The position numbers and the translations under genes are program-made. This document shows, one piece after another, positions 1 to 12,833 of a DNA stretch of 64,000 nucleotides (positions are counted from its first letter, which is position 1; each line of letters begins with the position of its first letter). The stretch lies in assembly GCA_965153455.1 (NCBI GenBank), contig OZ234494.1, positions 22,444,001-22,508,000 of the forward strand, written 5' to 3'. The notes beneath the pieces were generated by a model. The model was given only the letters and a program-made list of their open reading frames with translations, ran no database searches and had not been told where the DNA came from. This stretch comes from Sphagnum compactum (taxonomy: Eukaryota; Bryophyta; Sphagnopsida; Sphagnales).

Positions 1-3000
1 AATGATAAGGTCCAAATTCTTTACCCTAGTGTCAATCATTTACCCTTCACATGAGGACAATGTAAATATTTGTCAAATACATTTATACGGCCCCGTGTAA
101 ATATTTTGGGGTGTGTAAACGTATATATTATATACGTTTAATGATCATATCTTCTTGCAAATCCATATTAATTAGTTGTGAATGCATCCCAAAGCTTTAT
201 TTTATTTTTTCACAATGGGCCATTTCATTAGCCTATCACCAAAAACATTACAAAATCCCCCTACTCCCCAAATAAAAAAAATAAAAAAAATAGTGATTTA
301 GGATGCACCACAACTGATTAAATTAATTCATGTGAATCACAATAAATGTTAAGCTCTTGTAAAAGCTTAGGCCAAAAGTGGTGATGAACAAAATTAGAAA
401 TAAAAATTCTACTCCAACAATGAGATGGGACAAAATGTGCATTCAAGATATTCTTTAGAATAGCACCACCATAGTCCCATATTGGTAGAAAATGTTAATT
501 TTGGGGAGTATCAAAATGTCATATTTTACATTATTTTACATTACATTGTTTTACACAACATAAAATAAATTTACACAAATTTTCACTTTCATTTACATGT
601 TTTGTGTTCTACATTTACTCAAGAAGACCTATCCATTGTGTTTTGTAAGGGGTTGAAAAATAGATAGAAAAGGCCATATGAAAGGCATCATGTTCATTGT
701 TTCCACATAAGAAAAAATAAAATACAAAATTCACCATTTAATATTTGAAGGCTTATTTTGAAGTGAACAATACCCACACCTTAGGTATTGCTTCTTATGT
801 AAGGGGAGGGCACATGTGTAAGGTCTCATTGTAACTCTTGTCATTACATGAATGGGGTGTTAAAACTTTCTTAGTAATCTTCATGCAAATAAAGGCCAAT
901 TAATGGCAATTTGATGGTTATTGCTTTGGAAATGAACATTACTTTATATTTAAGGATAGGTGTTCCTTATTTGCAATTAACATTTTTTTTTGCAACATAC
1001 ATCCTTACAATTAAATCCATGTAAATTGTGACAAACCTATTTCTAAGCTTGTTCTTCATAAAACTCAATGTAAAATATCATCTTTCATATTTTACACTAC
1101 ATAACACCATAGTCATTCGTAATTCAGTGGGTTAATAAAACCACTTCAATAAGTGATGGGAAAGGAGTTGGTTGCTAGCAAACATGCACCACATTTTGGT
1201 ACACATGTTGTGATCATGTTGTGGCCTCATGGTTGCAAAACAATTTTTCTACATGTGATAATTTTGAAATAATTTGATTGGTGTTCTAAATGAAATCACA
1301 TTATGATGACCTTTTTATGTATTCACGTTGTATTTTTTCATGAGCAACCATTTTTGAATTTAAAACATGTGCACATCATCACAAATTTATAAGCTTCATG
1401 AGTTCATTCTAAATCCATCTAAAATCTATTATTTCATAGGTTTATATTGTTTAAACATGAAAGTCATGTGCATGACTTTCATGTGTAAAACATCATGAAT
1501 AAACATACAACATCCATGTTTAAACAATATGAATATGCATTTGTTATTCGTGTATAAACAATGTGCACAATATTGATGTTCAAACAATACAAATAGATGA
1601 TTGACATCCGTGTCTATTCTATACAAACTTATGAAAAAAAAAATTCGCACGACAATTATTGTCAAATCGTGACCCATGAAGTTTGTGATGATTAAAAATG
1701 AGTTTCACAATGTTTTTGCATAATATAATAAAACATAACCCAAAAAATAAATTTTTTTAAATAATTTTTTTAATGCATATCATGGTGAACTAGAATATAT
1801 TTGTAAGAAAATAATATATGTAAATTTTGATTGAAAAATAAAAATATATTCCAAAAGTAATTGAAATGATTTTTAATCTTTACGAAATTTGTAGTATTTA
1901 TTTCACATTTGATTGCACATGCTTTGAATCATATTTGTAAACTATGTGAAATTTTTGATAAATTTCAATTCATAAAAGGCGTTTTTTTAGAGCATTGATC
2001 TTAAATATGTATTAAATTGAACTTTTAACAAACAATCATTTTGAAATGGAAGGTGACAAGCATTGTGAGCTGGACCAATGCATAAAATCTATTTTCAAAC
2101 ATTTATTTGAATGATTAATCAAACCAAATATTTAATATAATTTGAAATTTGAAACAAGCTTTATTATATTTGTACCCATGATTATTTGAATTCAAATGAT
2201 TAAATTTATTTATATTTTAAATAATATTAGATAATATTATCTTTGTGAAAACCATAATCTTAAGGCCGAAACACCAAAATTTAAACCCAAAAATAAATGC
2301 ACCATTTTTGAAAGGTATATCTTATAATATTAAACCCAAAAAGGTTTGAAAGGGGGTTAGTGTAATGTTTTTTCACCCTTCCATCAAAACTTCATCAAAC
2401 AATGATTATATCATCGTTCGATTGAATTCAATATACTTTCCATGGCAATTGTGAACATTCAAAATGCCACAAGTAGGGAAGCTTGCACATTTGGTTTTAA
2501 TTGAAGGAAGGAACCACCCTATCAAAAAAATTTGATGTGTGAAACTCCATGTAATTGTTTTGAAATGTTTTGCTCCAACTATGGTTGAATTTAGAATTAT
2601 GGATAAATAATGCATGTACCATTCATTTGGCTTAGGCCATCCAAAAACACGTTTTTTTTCAATTAAGCCAACAATAGTAGATGTGCACTAACATTTAACT
2701 TTCAATCACATTTAGGCATTATGCCCTTGAAATAACATTTAAAACACCTTTTAATGCATCCCCTTTATGTAAAATGTAAGTGTTACCTATGAAATGAAAT
2801 ACCACATATTCAATTTTATGACCCAACCCATATGCAAATTATCTTTTGATGAATCATTTATCAAAGAAATTGCATTAATCCAAAAGTGGGGTGCAATTCA
2901 TTAACCTAAATCATTATGGATTTTAAAATTGGAATAAGGTTCACCCCATCCTAATCATTTCACCTTACCAAATATTATGTCATTATAGGGTTAGTATGTA

Positions 3001-4388
3001 ATCATCATGTTTCACTACTAGTTGGCATAATACATTATTAATTAAAGATAATTCATTATAATAAATAAGTTTATTTTGATGCTTTCATTTTAAATATTTT
3101 AGGCTATTATAGGTTTTAGATATTTTTAATTATTTTAGATTAAAATAACCTAGAATAGAATAAAATAGCCTAAGTTAAATTAACCTAATGTAGATTACCC
3201 AAATTTATGTGTAAATTACCATAGGCTAGGTTCTTAAGTTAATCTTAAGCTATTCCTAGGTTAATGTAAACTACTATAGGTTACTTATATAATAAAATTA
3301 AATTATAAGTTAAAGATTAAAAATTAATTGTATCAAAGGTTCATTATCCGGGTAAACATTCAATGATTTAATACCATTCCAATTACATAACTAAATGATC
3401 ACAATGATATAAGGAGATTGATTATATAAAACAACACAAGCAAAACAAATGATTTAATTATAAAAATGGTTTGCACAATTTCCACACAATTGTTTTTACA
3501 TGTACAATTATTCCTTCAATAATAACACATGTCCATGAATTCCATGATTTTCATCAACAAAAGATCAATTTTGAACTTAATAATCAAGATATGCCAAAAA
3601 GATCAAAATTAAATGGAAAATCTATGAAAACTCCACACAATCCTATTCTTGTACTCCTTTAATCATGGTCAATGATTTAAAAAAAAGACCATACAATTTC
3701 ATATTTATATTACTTTTGAAAAAATAACTTACACAACCACCAACCTTCACTAGATGAAAACCATACCCAAAAAAAACTAAATTGCTCATCTATCCCTTTT
3801 CTCATAACCAAACTACCACCATAATAACCTAAAATGTCACTATCCTAAAACAAAAAATAAAATAGTAATTCCTACATTGCCCCGCTCCTTGTTGTGAAGC
3901 ATCTCGCAAACACTAAATCTCTTGATTTATGTTGATGTTTGGAAGTTGGTTCAATTAGGTCATGTCAATGATCTCATGATTGTCCATCACAAAATTGATG
4001 GAAAGCTTTGTATCGACTAGGTCCAAAGTCATTGTAAACTAATATGGGCACGTTGTATGATTTCTGGAAAACACATCAACTCCAATAATCGAAAAGCTCG
4101 AGCTAGATGATGGTGAAGTTTGGCAATCAAGTCAAATTTTTGTCCATGCACCATTGAAAAATTGACATTAAAACATATGCCAAAATGATGACACCAATTA
4201 GCCAAGGCCGCACAATATATTAACACTTGATACCAAATTGGGTCAAAGTGGACACAAATGTTTTTTTTGAAACACATGATAAACTTCACAACATCCTTCC
4301 ACTATATGGAAGTTGGAAGTCCAGAGTGAGAGAGTGGAACTCTCAATTCAGAAAATTGTCCATTGACCTTTGAGTTCCTTGCAAAAGG
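1..4388. other. AT-rich intergenic spacer
   Basis: No recognisable gene. The stretch is AT-rich with short open frames only. It holds a nested inverted repeat near 1.45 kb and a block with repeated CTAGG/CCTAGG words around 3.1-3.26 kb. A minus-strand open frame at 4,029-4,289 (86 codons) continues with stops to about 3.9 kb and could be decayed transposon coding sequence, but I recognise no motif in it. Confidence 0.6.
1444..1530. repeat. Nested inverted repeats (hairpins)
   Basis: A perfect 16-bp inverted repeat (1,444-1,459 against 1,515-1,530, ATATTGTTTAAACATG) encloses a perfect 13-bp palindromic pair with a 2-nt spacer (1,456-1,468 and 1,471-1,483, CATGAAAGTCATG). Related degenerate copies of the outer unit, with the words AAACAATA and ATCCGTGT, continue to about 1,620. 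Confidence 0.75.
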
Positions 4389-4906
4389 TCATCTGATGTG
4401 AGAGGCAAGTGAAGCCAGCAGAAAGCCTCTGTACACATACTCTTCTATGACATGTGTTATGACACAAAATGCAAGATAAGTAGCTGAGCATGCAACAGGG
4501 GTATTGGTGACGAGACCTGTGAGAGCTGAAGGAGCCTCCTTAACCTGCAACAAGGAGAGACCCATGCCTTAAGCTTCAACATTGATCAATGTACCAACTT
4601 AGTATCCTACATTTGTAGGCAATAAATCCACCATACCTGTGGAGGTGAGAGATACTAGGTGATGCTTGCTGAAGCTATCACAATCAACACCACCACCAAG
4701 ATCCCAAGAGCTGAAGCAGGAATCCAACCCCTACCCTGGAATGCTTTTGAGAAGCTCACATTGAAAAGCTCAAACTGAGGCTTAAATGGCTGTAGTGTGG
4801 ATTTGATGAGCCATGCTGTGCTAGCCAATTCCATAAGTTGTAAGACCACTCGTGACATTGCCTGGACCACAGCCACCACACATTGAAGAATCCACACACA
4901 ATTGCT
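4389..4906 (-). pseudogene. CPBP-type intramembrane protease fragment (two exons)
   Basis: CPBP/Abi proteins are multi-pass membrane metalloproteases whose first active-site motif is EExxxR. Two adjacent minus-strand exons fit this family. Exon A (about 4,637-4,906, possibly starting at 4,861) encodes a hydrophobic stretch containing FQGRGWIPASALGILVVVLI. Exon B (4,389-4,544) encodes the hallmark EEYVYRGFLLASLASH. The 92-nt intron (4,545-4,636) starts GT and ends TTGCAG, and both junctions are phase 0. Exon A has an in-frame TAG shortly before its donor (T*YLSPPQ). Exon B runs into TGA just after the active-site helix, and the later CPBP motifs (FxxxH, HxxxN) are not visible downstream. I infer a pseudogene fragment. 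The local composition is less AT-rich than its surroundings, as expected of host coding sequence. The family call rests on EExxxR plus the flanking hydrophobic pattern. Confidence 0.6.
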
Positions 4907-5138
4907 CTACAAAGAAGTTCTTAAGTAAATAGTTTTTTCACTATATGTTCGCCTTTGCTTGCAAGTAAAGCCTGTATTTCTTAGTGCTACAATCCTCAAG
5001 TGAAGCTCTTCCAGCAAGCAGATCACACAACAAATTAGGTCACTGAAGAGCAAACGGATTAAACCTCAAATTGTGGGTCTGATGGGTGCATACCTCCTCC
5101 CAATTCACCTCCAAATCTAAAGGTGAATCAATAATTAA

Positions 5139-5850
5139 GTGTGGCCTTCACTACTGCATAATCAAATACGTACCCTATGGTTAAAGTATCTACAAATGAA
5201 AACTTTTTCCAAGTTTGAAGAAACCAGGTTCTTATCTGTTGGTCAATCTAACAGTTTGGGCTTGATGACCTTCCAATTTTTGCATCTAATTTTGAGTATT
5301 TGCTTCAAGCAATTGGTATTCCTTCTTCACTTCTTTATACTCTTTAAACTCTTGTTGTATTTGGGTTAAAACAAGGTCATCAAACTTATTAGTTATTCCA
5401 CCTTTCCACAACAAGGCTTTCCCTCTTTTTAACATGGCTAGTCTAGCTTCCAATTCTTCTATATATTTTTGTTGGAAATTTTTTTAATTCTTTTTTTTTT
5501 TTGGTTGTGTTATTTCTAATTTCTACACATCGATTTGTAATGTAGTTCAGTTTATTTTGTGAGGTCTTCCTTTTCTTTTCCTAATTTGGCAACCTCTCGT
5601 TCAGAAATGGCTTGGTAATTTTCAACACACCCTTACCAATGATCCATTAGCTAGATAGGGCACTCTTTAACTCTCCCTTCATGACTTGTAACTCTAGTTT
5701 CAATTTATCAATGTCCTCCACCTCTTGTGATAAAGTGTGGAATTGGTCTAGTAAAGTTGCAAACCTTTCATTTTAAGCCTTCTAATATCCAATCTTTTCA
5801 TTTCTGGATGCATTCACAATTACTTGGGGGGTTTCAATTTTCAATTTTGG
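5139..5850 (-). pseudogene. Decayed coding region with coiled-coil character
   Basis: Minus-strand translation gives stretches rich in Lys, Glu and Leu with heptad-like spacing, for example EVEDIDKLKLELQVMKGELK, YIEELEARLAMLKRGK and QQEFKEYKEVKKEYQLLEAN, interrupted by stops and frame changes. I do not recognise a family. One option is the distal part of the same retroelement-like protein as the remnant at 8.66-9.29 kb, which lies on the same strand, but nothing links them directly. Confidence 0.35.
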
Positions 5851-7784
5851 TTTTGATTAATTATGGTTATTTTTTATGTAATTGATTAGATCTTAGAAAT
5901 ACTCGCAATATCATTGGTCTTGGTTTTCTTAGAAATTGGCCAAAATGTAACCAGTCTATTTGTGACTACATGTGATTATTAGTTATTTGTGGGCACATGT
6001 GAACATTTTTGCAATTATTTCTTGTGTTGGTCATATTTATGATTACATTGCAACTAGTTTGCGACTATTTTGGTGTTCATCCTTCCATGTGAACAATATT
6101 TAGTTTAGTTTTCATCCAAGAAGAACAATTTGTGTCCCATCGCTTGCAAATGTGACCAATTTAGTTGCAACCCTATAAATATATGAAGGTGTATATTGTG
6201 AATTTTAAGGAATATAGTTGGGTGTATTAGGATTTATAAATGTATATTTTGAAATGTATATGAACAACCATATTACATGTGTATTCAAGTATTATTATTA
6301 GCATAAATGGTCTCGGTATCATGGTTACATTAATTAGTGTATATTTTGAATATATTAAGATTTCATGTAAGATATTTGCTAAATATATTGTGCCGATATT
6401 ACAAGTTTATCCAAACAATCTTATTATACTTCTTAAAATTATTACAAATGTAATGTATTATTATTTATATTGATATTATATTGTATATTTATATTAATTA
6501 CATGTAATAAAAAAATAAATTTCAATATTTTCTTTGACTAAGATTTTAAAATAGTATTATTTATTACATAATGATCATAATGATGATGATATTAAAATGA
6601 TAGGAAAAATAATTATATAATTACTGAAATAATTACTAAAAACCTAATATGATATTATATTACAATTAAACACTTTTCAAATGACTAATGTACTTATTAA
6701 GAATTAATTTTTTATTTATCAAAAAATTAAATTTTTTTATAATAAATCATAATCTAAAGAATGACATGATAATATTATAATAATAATAAATAGCTAACCT
6801 AGGCTAGTTACAAATTACATTATTGTTATTATTATTATTAGTAATCAATTATGAAATATTACTATATTATAATAATTACCAGGAAATATTAATATATAGT
6901 TTTAAATTTTTAAATTTCAAATTTATAATTAATATTTATCAATCATTAATAAGTCAATGATTATATTATATACTGACATATAATTTTTAATTTTCAGTTT
7001 TTATTATTTTATAATAATTAAATGCAGTATTTAGAATGGAAATCTAATAAATTATTTTACAAATGTAGAAATTATTTTCGAGGAAAATATACTTATTAAA
7101 AATATAAAATATTTATTGTAATAGTTCATAAATAACTATAATGAATGAAGTAATAATATGAATAATAACAATAAAATAGTTAACCTTGGCTACCAACTAG
7201 TTACAATAATGATTGAATTAATGTTATTCTTAGTATTAAATATTTACATTTATATTTATTATTAACTATACAAATGAAATATAATGGGAATAATTATGAT
7301 AAAATAGTTAGCCTAGGCTAGGTTATAATTATATTATTAGTTTAAACTAGTACTCAATATTTATAATTAATGGTTAATAATTATTAATTACTGAATATTT
7401 CAGTTATTATATCAATTATTTGGTTATGAAATACTGATTTATTATTTATTAATAATTAGTTAATTACTTCAATATTAGCCAATAACTAGTTAATTAAATT
7501 GGTTGATAGATCATTATAGTTAATGTATAATTAAAATGAAATATCATTATTGTTTATTTAGCTAATAAATTAAGTAACATTTAAATAACTAATAATATAA
7601 TTAATTCAATAATCATAAGATATTGATGATTATTACTATAAATAAGTGGTTAATTTCTAGTTTAATTGTGAATTAAATATTTAACAAGTTTATTAATTTA
7701 TCTTCGTTAAATAATTAGTAATTTTTTTAATTAATTGGTTAATTAATTAGCTAGTTAGTTGTCACTTACTTACTTAATTATATA
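5851..7784. other. AT-rich spacer with recurring CTAGG words
   Basis: Extremely AT-rich DNA with no supported gene. The phrase 'taaaatagttarcctaggcta' or a close variant recurs near 6,790, 7,175 and 7,300, each followed by AT-rich sequence, so the block may be a decayed repeat array. Short ORFs here are expected by chance. Confidence 0.6.
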
Positions 7785-7930
7785 ATTTTCAAGATGAGAA
7801 TGAAAGCCAAAACATATGGGATAAACTTTTTAATTGCAAGTAGTTTGCAACTAAAATTATTTAGTTGCAAACGACTTCTAACTAAATAGTTTAACCCATA
7901 TGTTTTGGCTTTCATTTTCATTTTGAAAAG
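7785..7930. repeat. Long near-perfect fold-back element
   Basis: Two arms of about 70 bp (7,785-7,855 and 7,860-7,930) are reverse complements with roughly eight mismatches, separated by only about 4 nt. The most conserved part of the arm contains GAAAGCCAAAACATATGGG. Transcription across it would give a long hairpin. It may be a fold-back MITE or a small-RNA-producing hairpin locus. No flanking target duplication is obvious. Confidence 0.85.
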
Positions 7931-8039
7931 TATATAAACAAGGTGTTTTGTCTTACATTTTTATATTTAAAAACATGGGCATATGGGATGAATCCACAAA
8001 AACGACTTAACCCAAAATAAAATAAAATATTCATGTATA

Positions 8040-8215
8040 TACACCTAACTACCTACTTCCCTAACTTACTTACCTACTTTTCTACCTACCTACCTACTTA
8101 TCTAAGTAAGTATTTGGCCTAGGTATGAGAATAGGTCCTATTTAGATAATTGTTTAGCCTAGATGTGTAGGTAGGTATATAAGTACGTAGGTACCTAGTT
8201 GAACCTACATACTTA
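8040..8215. repeat. CTAC/GTAG-rich short tandem block
   Basis: The left half is packed with CTAC/CTTAC words (tacctacctacctactta) and the right half with the complementary GTAG words (gtaggtaggtatataagtacgtagg), so the block is self-complementary overall. A similar block occurs at 24.59-24.79 kb. The ORF across it is compositional. Confidence 0.7.
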
Positions 8216-8657
8216 AATATTGATTTAAATCTAATTTGAACAAATTCAATTAATATGCCACATGGAAAATTTTTATTGCACCATGTGTCACAATTTAAAC
8301 CATCCAAACATAAAAATTAAATGTTTTATATTATTTCAAAATAATCATAAAATATTTTTGATGATTAAGAATTGGGACACGTGGCAACACATAACTTGAT
8401 CCCGTTGTTCACCAAAAAAATTGCATCTTAGTTGCAAGCGATAATACATATATGATCAATTAAAAGATGAAAGCGTATTTTGTTGACTTTTTATTTCATC
8501 CAAAATTTGTTGTCATTTCCAACTTGTGTCAATGCGACTTGTCCAATGCAACTATTAAGATTAGCTGCAAATGTTGCTTGCAACTAAAAATTAGTCATGG
8601 GGACCAATTGCAAAATGGCCATTTTTAAGTAGTGTTACTCTTTCTTGGGATCTTCAA

Positions 8658-9294
8658 TCAATGTTGGATAATGATGGAAAAATAATGTCCACATAAGAAT
8701 GAAGCCACCTTCTTGACTTTCTTTTTCATCACCAATTTTTCATTTACTTGACCATAGACAAAATTTACCCAATTAAATATTAAACCTTTGTGAGTCGCAA
8801 CAACTACTTGTACTTGTTTAGTGGCTAGATAGGTTGGATGTAAGTTCAAAGTTACTTGTTTGTTGAAAAATTTCATCCACTCCATCATGTGTGGATAATT
8901 TGCCTTAGCTACCTTCCAATCAGCTACAAGTGTCTTGGATTTTTGAACACTTAAAATGGGACTCAGGTTTTGCATTATCATCCTTGAAATTTTCAATCTC
9001 AATCTTAAAAATGGGCGAGTGCATGACTTTGTTTAATACATGGGCATCCACAACAATTTCTCTTCCACCTATCACACCACTTTGATGTTTGGTTTTGTAA
9101 GAATTATAAAATTTTATGACTGGTGCCTTAATTAGGGCTAGCAATGTCTTGGTTAGTGTCAAAAATTCAAACAACTTGATTTGTCTCCACATTTGGTGTT
9201 ACATTCCATGCCCAAGGATAATTTCAATATCTACAATCTTTGTGTTGTTAACCACCATGGTTGTGCATGTAGGTACAGTTGTGTTGGTTGCCAT
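8658..9294 (-). pseudogene. Retroelement-like ORF remnant, frameshifted
   Basis: A minus-strand protein can be followed from ATG at 9,292-9,294 (MATNTTVPTCTTMVV) through a stop near 9,200, then MWRQIKLFEFLTLTKTLLAL, VIKFYNSYKTKHQSG and GGREIVVDAHVLNKVMHSP. A frame change falls between about 8,930 and 9,000, after which reading continues as DWKVAKANYPHMMEWMKFF, HPTYLATKQVQVVVATHKG and VNFVYGQVNEKLVMKKKVKK to 8,658. The layout (hydrophobic 'FYN' segment, 'V..VVDA..LN.VM' segment, then a long helical region) resembles the plant-transposon or gag-like proteins common in large plant genomes. I cannot name the family with certainty. One stop and one frameshift mark it as decayed. Confidence 0.5.
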
Positions 9295-11043
9295 TGAGAA
9301 TTCTAAATTTGAGGTTTTCTTTTTTCAATATGTTAAAATTTATAAATTGATCAACAAGTCATAATTGGATCCAATCCATTCAATATAATGCTAACATGTG
9401 GATTGGATAACATGAGTTATTATGAAAACCCTTTCAATATTTCTTTCCACTTCTCATCCTTATCCAATCCTAATTTGCTTCAATGTCCCAATATTTCAAT
9501 ACCCCAATTACCCAATGTTTCCTAGTTTAATTTCCAATTTGGACTAACAAATTCGCCAATTAAAACAATAAGTCATTCCCCTTACAAAATCTTGATATAA
9601 TGTTGTTGAACCACCCCAATTTCCAAAAGAAAATGTAGGGGAAGCAAAGAAAAAACAAGGCTAATTTGTCACTCTTTTCATAAACTTTGTCTATTGCACT
9701 TGTTGATTTATTGATTTATTATTATTATTTAATTTTTTCTTAGAACTAATATGACAATACACTGGCCCACTAAAAAAATTAGATTCAGCTTTCTTCATCC
9801 CTTTCTTTCATATTTGAATGTTTCCACTATGTTTCCACTAACATGTTCCCAACAAGTCCCAAGTTGATTAGACTTTTGCCCCACTTTATTGTCCAAAATT
9901 AAACTTTTCTTACACATACAATTGGCAAAAGGGAAGCATTTCTATTTTTATATGTACATGAATGTATCTTTTAGTGGAAGTGTAGAATCTCTTTGAGTGA
10001 AATCTACTTAGTTTTGGAATTCCAAAATCTGGGGTGTAACCCATCACTATTATAAAACCTAATATATAATTGGAAGAGCCTACAATTTGCAGGAATTTCA
10101 CAAAAGATAAACCAAATGGGCAATGTGGTAAATACTAGAAACACCCATTCTCTTTCTATTTTTGTAAGCATTCAATTGATGAAACCCTACCAAATTTTAT
10201 AAAAAGAAAGCACCCAAGAGAGGGAGAGAAAAAGAAAAAAAAAGGGCAAGGATTAAAGTATAGCCAAGCAAACAACCCAAAAGAGATAGGCCACAAGGAA
10301 AAAAGGGAACCACTAATAGTTAAACCCTCCACCAGTTACATGAAGCATATCAACTAAAAAAAGGAGAGGTAAATTCAATAAAACTCTAAGCTTAAAAAAA
10401 CCCTCCTTTGCAATAACAGCCCATCTTAAGATGGAGGTGGCCATCATTTTCTATAATGCCATCGACACTTTCTATTTATAAAAAAAACATAACAATGATA
10501 AAAAAAGGGCCTCAATGCCCTTTGTTGTCCATGCCATGTTAGCACATCAATGAAAAAAGTTGTCAACTTGTTAGTGCAAACACCCCAAAACATGTATGGC
10601 AAGGGGGAAAAACACATTCTTTGGGTAATAATCACGATTAAATCTTTATTTCTTGAGCCACTAATATTGCAACCACCCCGCGAGATAGAATCATTTGTGA
10701 TACGGGTCGACAATGACATCAACCAATGTGCAAATGCCATCAACCAACAAAACAATATCAACTGGCCAATGAGAAGATTGAAAACATTGCAAAACATTGG
10801 AAAAACATTGCAATACTTTACTTGGTTGGTGATAACTTAAGAGTGAACTTGGTGCCATGGCCTTCCTATTAGATCCACTGATCAATTGACTTTGGTTGTC
10901 ATGGTTGAACAAGCTCACATTTCACATTACCCCAAAAAGAAATTCCTTACCCATTGGATCAAAGAATGAACACCAATGAATCCAAAGAACTTAGAGCAAG
11001 TGGCTTCCACCATTGAGCCTCATTAGTATAAAATGTTTTTTTT
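9295..11043. other. Intergenic spacer
   Basis: No gene recognised. Overlapping ORFs on both strands around 10,444-10,918 (up to 117 codons) have no recognisable motif and overlap each other, so I do not call them. Confidence 0.5.
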
Positions 11044-11063
11044 GGGGGGGGGGGGGAAGGGGG
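11044..11063 (+). repeat. Poly-G tract
   Basis: Thirteen consecutive G (11,044-11,056), then AA and five more G. Further G-runs follow to about 11,078. It could form G-quadruplex structure and is prone to length errors. Confidence 0.9.
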
Positions 11064-11339
11064 TGTGAGGGGGAGGACCCAACCGACCTCTAGTTGTCGA
11101 CCCCAATGCAATAATGATACCTGCTTAGATGTAACCTCCATAGGAAGAAAATTGGTTGTAACATCTCATAAAAGGAAACTTGTAAAGAATAATGGATACT
11201 ATACTTAGTGAGGAGAAATTGTGCTTGGCCCCACATGTCCTTCACCTTACAAAGTGCAAGACCATTAAGGATGTTCCGAGGGAGGTCTAGCACAACCCGA
11301 TCCAAGAGAAAAATCAAACAAAATCAGGGGCAGTCTTGT

Positions 11340-11620
11340 AGGCAGCTTGAAGCTCACTGGAGTAGTCCACACGGTGAAGTGGACTTGGCGCTTTGGCAAT
11401 GTGGAGTTGACAACTTGGGAATGTGGACTTTAGCAATGTGGGCTTATTAGCAACAAGGTGGATTTGACAACATGGACTTGACAATTGGAAACTTCACAAT
11501 TTGGCAAAGTGAATGCTGCAAACTGAGAAAGTCAACTTGACAAATTAGCAATTGCAAAATTGGCAATTCAGCAACGTGGACTTAGCAACCAGGTAAAGTG
11601 AACTTGGCAAAATACCCAAG
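11340..11620 (+). repeat. Decayed minisatellite of GTGGACTTGGCAA-like units
   Basis: Short units resembling GTGGACTTGGCAA or CAACTTGACAA recur irregularly every 12-25 bp across the segment (agtggacttggc, gtggagttgacaactt, acatggacttgacaa, caacgtggacttagcaa, agtgaacttggcaa). A smaller block of the same words is at 17,345-17,440. No coding potential is inferred. Confidence 0.65.
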
Positions 11621-12833
11621 CAAACAAACAGCAGGCAGTTCCTACCCTGGTGTTAACTGTTAGATCGTTGACCAATAATGTATAGTCGAGAATTTCATGG
11701 CAATCATAGTTTTTTTGTGCACTCTTATAATAGAAGAAAGTGCTCTCCGAACCGTGCAAGATGGTTACCCATCAGAAGCAACAGCTTAATTAGACAAATT
11801 TGACAATCAAATAGCACTTGATTTTCATTCTTGATCAGTTGGGTGTTCCAGTGGGTTTTTGGTGGGAACCACCAACCCTAATTCTCACCTTATACATGGA
11901 AACAGAACCTCTATTTGCCCTAAAAAGGAGGGGATAGTTACCTGTTCAGGATCTTCTGCAGTGCGACACTAAATCTGGCCTGCTGATGCAGCAAATACCA
12001 TGTAGGGAATGGCACTAGGGGACTGAGATTAAGCCAGGTGCAGCTCTGCTGGGATCTCCCTGGCAGAACCTGGCCCTTAATAAGACATTTTCTCTAGAAC
12101 AAGAAACTGCTCCAATTGGTCCAACTCTTTCCCTGCTTGACAGTTTGATATACCAGATCTAGTGTTGTGATTAGGACCTTGATAGTTCAAGGTTATACCA
12201 TTTCACATGGCTGCCTTGTAGTCCTTCCCTGGTAACCATCAACTCACAATAATCTTATTGCACACCCAATTCCAACCTCTCCAATCCTGTTTCTTCCAAT
12301 CTGCAAAATGTGACAAAAAAAAAACTCATAACACAAAGTTTTTGTACCACAAAAATTGCCATATTCTTCGATCAGCTTACTTAGCTGCCGTTCATGACGA
12401 AGGTGATGGCTTGATACTTTGTGAGTGACAATCAACAGTGGTGCTGTCATGGCCAATGTTAATGGCATGGCAGCACACTTTTATTCTTTGTGTGTGTGTG
12501 TGTGTGTGTGTGTGTTCCAGTTTGGTTAGAAGTTAAGAACTGACACAACATTTGGTTTGGTTGTCTTACAAGAGATCCATTTAGGAGTTTCTCTCTGCAA
12601 TGGATCTCATTTCATATCTATCTAATTCGCTAAACCCTAAACTTGTAATTTATGAATGAGCCAATTCCTGGGTGACTGGCTACAGGTTTAAATTCTTCTT
12701 CTACTAAGTGAACAAATTGGGTTCCTCCACAAATTTCTGTTGAGGAACCTGCATGTGAGTAGGAATCAATATTTGAGACCCACCCAAATCAAATCAAAAC
12801 AAAAACAAAAACAAAAGAAAGACACTTTGGTAC
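11621..12833. other. Intergenic spacer downstream of the membrane-protein gene
   Basis: This is the 3' side of the minus-strand gene at 12,834-13,865 and presumably includes its 3' UTR. It carries a (TG)n tract at 12,489-12,515 and a telo-box-like CTAAACCCTAAAC at 12,630-12,642. No second gene recognised. Confidence 0.5.
12489..12515 (+). repeat. (TG)n microsatellite
   Basis: About 13 uninterrupted TG units. A second tract of similar length is at 19,466-19,490. Confidence 0.95.

Noticed and set aside
10444-10918. Overlapping ORFs on both strands
   Set aside because: They contradict each other and none shows a domain.
12630-12642. CTAAACCCTAAAC as an interstitial telomere
   Set aside because: Under two units and near a gene; better viewed as a telo-box-like word or chance.
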